64,000 nt of DNA from contig JAJEKV010000006.1 in the NCBI GenBank assembly GCA_021234155.1, forward strand, positions 28,624,271 to 28,688,270, read 5' to 3'. Positions 56,019 through 64,000 of the stretch are shown one piece after another; the first letter of the stretch is position 1; the number at the start of each line of letters is the position of its first letter. Origin of the DNA: Isoetes taiwanensis. Taxonomy: Eukaryota; Streptophyta; Lycopodiopsida; Isoetales; Isoetaceae. Under the pieces are notes generated by a model. The model made no database searches, was not told the origin of the DNA, and saw only the letters and a list, made by a program, of their open reading frames with translations. The translations under genes and the position numbers were made by a program.

Positions 56019-59000
56019 ATGGTTTATGTTGGGCTGCTGAAGTCCACAGCCAAGAGGCTTTCCGGTCATTGCAATGCCAGGATCATCACAAATGGTGGGT
56101 TTATCCAGGGCATAGAGGCGCATTTGTGGCCTTCTCATATAGTAGCACGGAATTTTTTGGCATTTGTTGAAGCAGAACCCAGTTCGGCAAGGGTGGACGG
56201 AAGCAGCCTAGGCGCAATTTTGAGACAGAATGGTAATATTTACAGGGGTATTGCAACCCAAGGCTTTTACAACATCTCTAGGTTCAATGAGGAGCGGAAG
56301 CGGAAGTACATAGTTGCATTTCGAGGCAATGACATTCTTACACCATTGTCTAGATGTACGAGGCGTAATAACTTTTTGTGTAATTTTTACTAGCATTGTG
56401 TTACATTTTGAATTCTGTTATTTAATATCTTGATTTTCAAGAACAATGGTAGTTCTTTCGAATGCACTAATTCGCCACTTCCTTCTATTTTTCCACCCTG
56501 CAAAGGTTACAGTTACTTGGACTAAACCCATGCCATTGATAGTCATGCCATGATTGTCTTCGATCTTATTTAAAACATTAACCCAAGGATAATGTAAATG
56601 GCGACTAGATGCTTGTCGTGTATGTGATTCACGGCTTTAACACATTAGTTATAACTGTATACCATTTGAATCTGTATTTGATGAAGCTTTGAATTCTGCA
56701 GCACATAGCAGTGATGCCAGCCGATCAGGTAAAGGTGATCCACACGTTCGTGACCACAGGTGAATGTTTCAAACCTTACTAATGTGTCAATTATTCTTTC
56801 ATCACATTTGCATTTTAAAACATGTTCCTTGTTGACAGACATTCTATTAATCGTGCAGTCAGACAGCTGTGGTGATTGCATTATGGTGTAATGTGATGGT
56901 ATTCTCCCTTAAATGTGGGGTTTGGTTGACAAGTGGTAGTCATGTCATGCTTGCTGAAGCAGTTCATTCTCTGGCTGACATAGCTAATCAGGTTCACTTT
57001 CTTATTAACTCGATGTGGTCATGTGCAATGGTTCCAGTTCTTCTGAAATATCATTGTGATTGCAGGCCCTGCTTGCTTATGGTCTTATAAGCTCGAGACG
57101 AGCACCTGATGCGCTTCATCCGTATGTTCTGCAGCTATTTTACTCATGTACTGTTCTGATGAATATTTATTTATGATATTACAAACTCATCTAGCTAACA
57201 ATATCATTCCCTAGTTTGTGTGATGTTCTAACAAATGTTGCTGTTGCCTTCTCTCCAGTTATGGGTATTCAAAAGAACGCTTTGTATGGTCATTGATATC
57301 TGCGGTTGGGATCTTCTGCCTTGGATCTGGGGCCACTATCATTGATGGAGTATCAAACTTGTGGCATAGCAAAGTATTTATGCTACAATCTCTTGGAATG
57401 CAGATGGGATGGTAACATACTAATAGCTGCCTATGTGTTAATCACAGCCAGTGGAGCATATGATGACTGCAGCAATTGTTCTTGGTGGATCAATGCTCAT
57501 GGAAGGTGCGCTTCTCGGCTGCGAGTTTTAAAAAAAAACTTTAGCTGCCATGTGTTGATTACTAAGGTAAGGTTGTTATAGGTGCTTCACTTCTAGTTGC
57601 TATAAATGCTGTCCATAAGGGGGCCTCTGCTGAAGGTATGAAATTTCGAGAATATGTTTGGCAGGGCCATGATCCAACGGCTGTTGCAATTATGATGGAG
57701 GTAAACATTAAAGTTCTTTGGTTAGTTTGTGTTGTGTCCACTTTGAAGCCTTCGTATACTTAATTAAATTCATGTTGGATCTGTTCTTTTGTGCTATGTC
57801 TTTGTTGCTTCACTTTTGTCGTTAAAATAAGATGCAATATTGCAGGATGGTGCAGCTGTGACTGGACTAGTGATAGCTGGGATTTCATTAACAGCTGTCC
57901 ACATCACAGGAAACCCCATCTGGGATCCAATTGGTTCTATCATAGTTGGAAATCTGCTTGGTGCAGTAAGTGAGATGACTAAAAAGCCAGAAAATAACTA
58001 CAATTATCTAAATTGATGTAGAAGACTCATCTTATATTCTATTTGCTATTCGGTTGCTCTCACTCCATGAGGTAGCTATCTTTCTTATACAGCGGAATCG
58101 ACATGCTTTGCTTGGAAGAGCAATGAACCCAAATGACATGAAGCAAGTGCTAGATTTGTTATCCTGTGACCGGTATTTTCAACTTATGCTTATACAAATT
58201 ACTATATGTTTATCCATTTCAACGGGCTAGAAGTTTTCAACTAATGAGACAAGTACTAATATTGATATAGATATAGCATGCATGTATGCATTCACATAAG
58301 AATCATATTCGGATGATTTGTTTTATGGTACAATGCAGGTAGTTGATGCTGTTTATGACTGCAAGAGTGAAGTTATTGGCCCAGGAAAATTCAGATTCAA
58401 GGCAGAAATAGGTATTTGTTGGATTAATTGTTTCATTAAGATGGTTGTTCTGGAGTTGATGATATATACGAGCATGCTTATGGTGTCTTCAGACTTTGAT
58501 GGAGTAGTGGTCGTCCAGAATTATCTTCAAAGAACTGGAAGGGAGGTCTGGATGAAAGAGGTATTGTATCAACTGTTTTTAGGAGCAAGCATTTATCACA
58601 CAGAGCTAGTTGGTGTTTGTTTCATAACTTGGATTCTTCTCAGTTCCGAGCTGCTGCTTTGGACCCGGATGATTCATCTCTCGATCGTATGCTTGCAACT
58701 TATGGTATTGACATCTTCAATCTCTTAATAGGATGTGTGGTTGATTGTTGTTTCACTAATGCAGTGTGTCCTTTTTCTGTCAAAACGTTGCCATATTAAA
58801 ATGTGAAGCTAAATGTTTGTCTTTGAAGAGCTGTTAATGTTGATCTGAAGAGAACTTTGGAATAAGCAGATAACAGTCTAGAGTTGGCATTGGATATTCT
58901 CTTAGACATCAAGAAAATTGAGCTGCAAACAAGAAAAAAAAAATCAAGATTGTTTTAGGCGGATTACAGTTTACTTGACAAATTAGGAGAATATCTTACC

Positions 59001-59189
59001 CATTGATAATTTTCTTTTGTCATAATATCTCATAATATCTCATGTCTTTTCTGGCTTTTATAAGGAGAGGAGGTTGTTGCAGCACTTGGTAGTGAAGTGG
59101 ACAGATTGGAAAAAGAGATTCAGAGTATCATGCCTGGGATTCGTCATGTTGATATTGAGGCTCATAACCCTAAAGGACCATCACCTTAG
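56019..59189 (+). CDS. MTPC4: Metal tolerance protein C4-like zinc transporter (CDF family), 13 exons
   Basis: Cation diffusion facilitator of the SLC30A9/MTPC4 branch. Relatives act in organelle, probably mitochondrial, zinc handling. Proposed exons: 56,019-56,305; 56,709-56,759; 56,859-56,991; 57,066-57,121; 57,259-57,373; 57,448-57,505; 57,582-57,700; 57,846-57,965; 58,072-58,172; 58,339-58,411; 58,493-58,560; 58,644-58,704; 59,065-59,189 (stop TAG). Almost all have GT-AG borders and matching phases. Motifs: HSLAD (TM2 metal site HxxxD), HPYGYSKERFVWSLISAVGI, MMEDGAAVTGLVIAG (TM5 site region), GNPIWDPIGSIIVGNLLG, YDCKSEVIGPGKFRFKAEI and an IMPGIRHVDIEAH tail. The length of about 455 residues fits the family. 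Exon 1 is basic with few acidic residues early, compatible with a transit peptide. The exon 9-10 junction is one base short. Exons 1-2 are the least certain. Confidence 0.75.
58165..58172 (+). other. One-base frame break at exon 9 end of MTPC4-like gene
   Basis: Exon 9 ends GAC CG|GTATTT and exon 10 begins GTA GTT. In-phase joining needs one more base. A proline codon before VVDA would fit, so a CCC to CC loss is the simplest reading. It is either a sequencing deletion or a real null allele. Confidence 0.6.
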
Positions 59190-60461
59190 GGATGATAGAA
59201 CCGGTTGTATATACATAAAGTCATCAGACAGCGTACAACAGTTGCATATCATTGCAATGATAATAGAATTTTTTGAATTAAAATTCAGATTTTTCAAGTT
59301 ATGCATAACTGTTCAAGTGATCTAAAATTTTGGATTGTGTTGTCAAGGTCATGACATATACATTTGAGTGCTAAATGAATATAGGAAGTGTTTGACGATT
59401 TTCACGAACTGGAAGTTGGTAGATGGATGCAATAGAATAATTTGCCCTTGCCCAGAGATTAGGTCAAGTCCCAACAGCCACCTAGGTTCAAAGTTCCATA
59501 TTGGGTAGGGCAAGACTCCTTGTCTCATGGAGAGAATAAATTGCATATAATTGTTCTTCTAAAAATGTTTTTTGCACACGTTTACTAGGCTACTTACTTA
59601 AATTGTTTGGCTCTCACTTACGCAGGTAAAGTTACCGGCATTAAGTTTTGAAGCCCAAGAACTTTTTGTAGCTGTTTTAATGGGCAGAGTGTGTAACCGG
59701 CGAGGCCCATCGTTATAGATATGATGGGTGAATCGGTGGTGCTTATAGGGCAAATCGTAGGAGCAAGTTGATCTATCGCCACAAGCATTGAACATCTTTT
59801 TCTTCGGAGGAATCGTTGGATCAGGTACAACCCTAACATCCTTGGTTTTGCAACAAAAGCTTCAAGAATCAAGAGTTTTATTTGCTTACCTTTTGCATTT
59901 TTCAGAAGCTTCTAGATGTACTTTATTGGAAAAGAGTTTAAGACTCACATCATTTGGCTCATTCATTGGAGCATAGCAGTTGGAACAGGTATAGGTAGTC
60001 TAGGTTCTTGGAAACAACGATTGTGTATTTTAAAATTGATTTCATAGAGAAATTAGTGGATAGCCCTACTTTCTACGTCGATATCATGTCTTCTTCCTTT
60101 TCTGCAGCAAAAAAGGAGAGATTCAAAGCTATGGATATGGCTAAGCTAAGGCTAGTGCTATTAGACAAGCTAAAAAATTTTTAACATGGCCGTATTCAAG
60201 CTATGGCTTGTAAAGGATCAATCAAAAGAAAAAAAAACAGGTAACCAATCGGAAACCAGAGATGCGGAATGGTGGATCTAAGATATTCTGCAATGGAATG
60301 GTATGCCATATGGCATCACCAGAATAATGCAATGCCAAATTTGGCAACCCAAGTACCATGTTGTTTTAGGGATGGGGTCGCGGATTGGAAGCAAAGTAAG
60401 GTATTAAAGGGGAACACCTTTATATCAAAAAGGCATCTAAAGGGAAATAACTTTTCTTAAG

Positions 60462-60489
60462 ACAGATAGATAGATAGATAGATAGATAG
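60462..60489. repeat. (GATA)n microsatellite
   Basis: About six GATA units lie in the SINE copy and are absent from the corresponding place in copy 1. Confidence 0.9.
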
Positions 60490-60590
60490 GCAGCATCCAA
60501 CCGGACATGTGACCACACACCACACTACATTGTTTGGTTGGGCCCTGCCCCCAACCACTTTATATTACGTCTGTGGGCTTTGACACCCAA

Positions 60591-61718
60591 TGTCACATTT
60601 AAGGGTCTGAACGGGACTTGAACCCACTACCTCTGGAGTAGTAGTTGTGCATCATAACCATGATGATTTGGAGGAAACCATATCACACACTCCAGACCTG
60701 ATAGTTAATCGTCACACTATCCCCCCCTCACACACTCCAGACCTGATAGTTAATCGTCACACTATCCCCCCCCCTCAAGGTCCCCCTTCCTTGAAGGCTT
60801 TCCCCATCGTCACACTATCCCCCCCTCACACACTCCGGACACGATGGTTAATCGTCACACTATCCCCCCTCAAGGTCCCCCCCTTCCTTGAAGGCTTTCC
60901 CCTTCCTTGAAGGCTTGCAAGGGGAAGGGGGGGGGAAGACCGAGGAGTGTGACGATAACCATCTGGACCCCCAACCCTAATACGGGTTGCCCACACCATT
61001 AGGGCATGAGTTATCCAAATCATCTTGTCACATTTAAGGGCTGAATGGGACTTGAACCCCACTACCTCGAGAAGTGGTAGGCGTGCATCCCTAAGCGAAA
61101 AGGCCAAGATGATTTGGATGAAATCGAATCTGCGCTCGGACACGATAGTTAATCGTCACACTATCCTCCCCTCAAGACCCTCCCCCTCCCCCCCTCCTTG
61201 AAGGCTTGCAACCCAGGAGGGGGTGGGGGGTGGGCCCGAGCCCGATAGTTAATCGTCACACTATCCTCCCCTCAAGACCCCCTCCTTGAAGGCTTGCAAC
61301 CAGGAGGAATTGGGGGCGGACCCGAACTTCGATCTGCAAGGGGCTGGCAGAGGAGTGTGGCGACAACCATCTGGACCCCCAATCCTATTACGGTTTGCCC
61401 ACACCATTGGGGCATGAGTTATCCAAATCATCTTGTCACATTTAAAGTGCGAATGGGACTTGAACCCACTACCTACAGGTGGTAGTGGTACATCCCATCC
61501 TAGCGAAAAGGCCACGATGATTTGGATGAAACTATATCCTGCGCTCGGACGATGGTTATGAAATCGAATCACATGCTCGGACGATGGTTAATGATTAACT
61601 ATTAGGTCTAGAAGCGTGTGATATAGTTTCATCAAATCATCGTGGCCTTTTAGGTTAGGATGCGGCTACCACTCGGAGGTAGTGGGTTTTAAGTCCGTTC
61701 AAACCCTTAAATGTGACA
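60591..61718. mobile_element. Fold-back element, 1,128 bp, with ~120-bp inverted termini and CCCAA duplication
   Basis: Starts TGTCACATTTAAGGG and ends CCCTTAAATGTGACA. Similarity of the two ends in inverted orientation extends about 120 bp. It is flanked by CCCAA (60,586-60,590 and 61,719-61,723), which is single in the other SINE copy. The terminal module recurs in direct orientation at 61,026 and 61,434. Each module contains a GGTTCAAGTCC B-box-like motif on the minus strand. Between modules are CACTATCCCCCCCT tandem repeats. TG...CA ends and a 5-bp duplication fit integrase-type insertion as well as fold-back transposons, so the class is open. Confidence 0.7.
60660..60930. repeat. Tandem CACACTCC-GATAGTTAATCGTCACACTATCC repeats
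   Basis: Four or five imperfect units of 40-80 bp contain GTTAATCGTCACACTATCC followed by C-runs and CTTCCTTGAAGGCTT. Similar units recur at 61,140-61,290. C-run lengths vary and may be unreliable. Confidence 0.8.
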
Positions 61719-61860
61719 CCCAACGATTCGGTGCGATTACAGGCGGTCTCGAACTCACAACCTATAGTTGCTAGATCTAGTGTGTCATCACTAGGCTAGC
61801 GCCTATCCTTTAAGGACATCTCGACAAGCGACTATAAGGGGAGAGGGAAGTAAGCAATAA

Positions 61861-63160
61861 TATTGAGCCATCCTAAAGCTTATGTGGGCGAATGAGCGAC
61901 CAATTACTAGACTTGAATGAGAAAAGAGTTCCATAACCAAATATCTTAATCAAATCTAGTTGTGAATATTCATCAAAAAGCTAGTATACCTCCTTATTCC
62001 TAAAGCGAGATGTATTTTTTTCCTTTAATCCGAGATTGTGGTTTAGTAGTGGTGATCGGGAGCTAGTTAAGCCCGGTCGTAGCTTTGCGGTATAGCCTTT
62101 GGGAGGTGGATCGATTGAGTGGTTAAGTATCATTATCATAGCAAATGTACAAACATAATCAGTTACATGTGTTCCAATATTTTTGTGTGTATTCATCATT
62201 TTTGTATTGCTACAAGAGCCAATTTCCTTGAATCATAGCACATCCACATGCACATATATTAGCTCTAAGCATTTTTCTTGTTAGCATCTCTTTTTGGCGT
62301 GCACTGCTTCTCACAAATTTCTTCTTCAATTGGGTATGCTTCTTGCCTTGGAGCTTTCGGATCCATGACTTTTTACGTTTGAGAGTAATGGATTTTTGCG
62401 GCATAATTGACAATGAACCCCCAACTATCTCTACGTACACTAAAATTTTGGACATAGAGGCGTAGTTTTACTCCATTCCTAGATGGACGAGTACAAAGAT
62501 AGGGGTGTAAAAATAGAGGCCTCAAAAGAAAGCAATCGCTAGGGAAAAGCAAACGCAAAGTCATTTCAAAAGAGCCAGAGAAGAAAAATGGCTAGTTTGC
62601 TACAAGATCTGAGTTTTGCTTGAATGAGAACGACATCCGACCACGTTGTAGTAAGCAATGAAAACTTATGCCCAAAAGTTATGTTGCTTTCCATGTGTAT
62701 ATCTTAAAGAAAACTAAAATACGCACAAAGATTTGTGCTCGATACTTTCCTACTTCTACCTACAGATGTACTTCCACAAATCGACAACACCAGAACTACA
62801 ACTCACCTAAGTCAACCACATAGAATAAGGTCAAACCATAGTGCGTTGGTACCTTTTTTTTAATGATTTTACATGATAGTATTTGGTGGCGTGCTTACCA
62901 TCTAGGGAACTCAACCACTTGGACTTGAAACCAAAACAATATCCAACTTGGGTGTGGTTTTATTGGGATGCATGAAACTACACATAGGGGAGGGTGCCCA
63001 TAAAGCGTCCACTTAAGGGTAAAAACTTTATCATGATGGGTTTAATTTTTTTTAATCTCCTATTTTGATAAAACATAATGGAATCTCAAAGTTTAGCGTT
63101 CAAATGATACAAAACACGAGTCATTTTGACAAATTGGAAGCTCATTATAAAGACTTTAAG
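61861..63160. other. Intergenic stretch, no gene seen
   Basis: Short ORFs on both strands without recognisable domains. Confidence 0.4.
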
Positions 63161-63344
63161 TTCTATTATTACTTTAACCCCAATAGACCACCAAATGCCC
63201 TTCAATAGACTACTAAAGCCCCTTCAATGGACCATCAAATGCGCACATGACCTTCATTGGCCCACAAGTGCCCATTAATAGACCATGCATCTAGTTCAAT
63301 TTCAATTGCTTCTTAAGATGGGCTAGGCAAAGGTGGGCTATTAA

Positions 63345-63425
63345 AGGGTAAAAAATGGGCAGTTAAGGGGCAAAAAGTGGGCAGTTAAGGGGCAAAAAGT
63401 GGGCAATTAAGGGGCAAAAAGTGGG
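63345..63425. repeat. Tandem repeat GGGCAGTTAAGGGGCAAAAAGT, about 25 bp x3-4
   Basis: Near-perfect units. A looser repeat of CAATAGACCACCAAATGCCC type words lies just upstream (about 63,178-63,290). Confidence 0.85.
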
Positions 63426-63711
63426 CCATTGAAGGGGGGTGGGTGGAAGAAGGGCACTCTCCCCTACACATACCAAAATACTCCATTCATTTAAACTGTC
63501 GAGACTATGAGTTGGGCAAACCGTTCAAAAACAAAAATTCTTGCTTGTCACGCATTGGATTGACAAAGTGCAACATCAAAATATGGTAGGTGAGTATTAG
63601 TTGAGGTGTGTATGGTGTATGGGCATCAAATTTGGTTTGTTACGATTGGCATTGTTACCCTATACTTATATATTTGTAAATTTAGAGTTACAATCCATAC
63701 CTTTTGTTGTT

Positions 63712-63828
63712 GCCCCTAGCTCCGTTGTCTCCAGGCCCTCTCTTTTATGATAGCTTTCCTTCTGCTGTAATGTACGGCTGGAAGGATAACCATCTAGCAG
63801 AGGGCATGGTGACAACGGACCTAGAGCC
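63712..63828 (+). ncRNA. miRNA-precursor-like hairpin near right edge
   Basis: The arms GCCCCTAGCTCCGTTGTCTC... (63,712-63,741) and ...GTGACAACGGACCTAGAGCC (63,799-63,828) pair at about 25 of 30 positions. A second, weaker helix (CTTTCCTTC with GGAAGGATAA) lies inside, giving a 117-nt fold. A 21-nt window around TCCGTTGTCTCCAGGCCCTCT is nearly fully paired. I match it to no known miRNA family. The plus strand is assumed; a transcript of either strand would fold. Confidence 0.35.
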
Positions 63829-64000
63829 TATGACAAGCATATCTTGAAGGCAATTTCAAAGGCTTCTATGGTGGAAACATTCACAATAATTGTCCATAAA
63901 AAATCTCTGTATGTTCTGTAGTTACTTGTCAATTATGAGGCTGAGGGCTCGAATTTCAATTCTTTTAGGATCCTTGTATGCATCACCAAGAACTTAGAAT

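Larger units (their letters stand above)
60058..61860 (-). mobile_element. tRNA-derived SINE-like element, copy 2 (interrupted)
   Basis: The head lies on the minus strand at about 61,860-61,724, with A-box TAGCCTAGTGATG (complement of about 61,786-61,798) and B-box GAGTTCGAGACC (complement of about 61,745-61,756). The body continues at 60,590-60,058. It is colinear with 40,015-40,690 once the insertion 60,591-61,718 is left out. A GATA microsatellite (60,462-60,489) interrupts the body. Confidence 0.5.

Noticed and set aside
40015-61860. One giant palindrome spanning the inverted SINE copies
   Set aside because: Only the SINE copies match; the sequence between and around them does not pair, so two independent insertions in opposite orientation suffice.

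Overview
This window looks like a chromosome segment from a vascular plant with a large, repeat-rich genome. The evidence is spliced genes, a chromodomain Ty3/gypsy element primed by initiator tRNA-Met, LINE 3' ends, tRNA-derived SINEs and a plant-type Helitron. A seed plant, possibly a gymnosperm, fits, but the sequence does not settle this. Most of the window is mobile DNA. Only two recognisable host-type genes are seen: a DUF506-like gene with several frameshifts at about 11.1-12.5 kb, and a 13-exon cation-diffusion-facilitator gene of the MTPC4/SLC30A9 type at 56.0-59.2 kb with one frame break.

Layout. 1-8,475 is the inside of a truncated chromovirus (copy A) that ends at an NNN gap. 8.5-10.8 kb holds only small repeats. 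The DUF506-like gene follows, then intergenic DNA with a MITE and LINE tails. An unrecognised, frameshifted minus-strand gene lies at 21.0-24.1 kb. 25,512-38,597 is a complete copy B of the chromovirus, with LTRs of about 1.55 kb, a 5-bp target duplication (ATACA), PBS and PPT. Between PBS and gag, copy B has two extra transcription-unit-like modules. Each has paired stem-loops, a TATA box, an ATG ORF and an AT-rich tail.

39.6-40.1 kb holds a DUF8039-like transposon domain. An older Ty3/gypsy pol (42.1-54.6 kb) is split inside its reverse transcriptase by a 10,220-bp Helitron (42,559-52,778). The Helitron has a 5' TC, a GC hairpin, a 3' CTAG and exact A|T insertion. It carries spliced gene fragments, a 1-kb inverted repeat and a strong miRNA-precursor-like hairpin whose P-loop-like arm recalls MIR482/2118. 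Further right come a LINE fragment, the MTPC4-like gene, and a second SINE copy split by a 1.13-kb fold-back element with a CCCAA target duplication. A second miRNA-like hairpin lies near the right edge.

Sequence quality. Differences between repeat copies fall mostly on CAG/CTG sites, which become CGG/CCG/CG. Even the PBS, where the expected sequence is known, shows CAG to CG. Together with short homopolymer deletions, this suggests systematic base-calling error at CHG-methylated sites rather than ordinary mutation. Broken frames, and any LTR dating from this window, should be read with that in mind.
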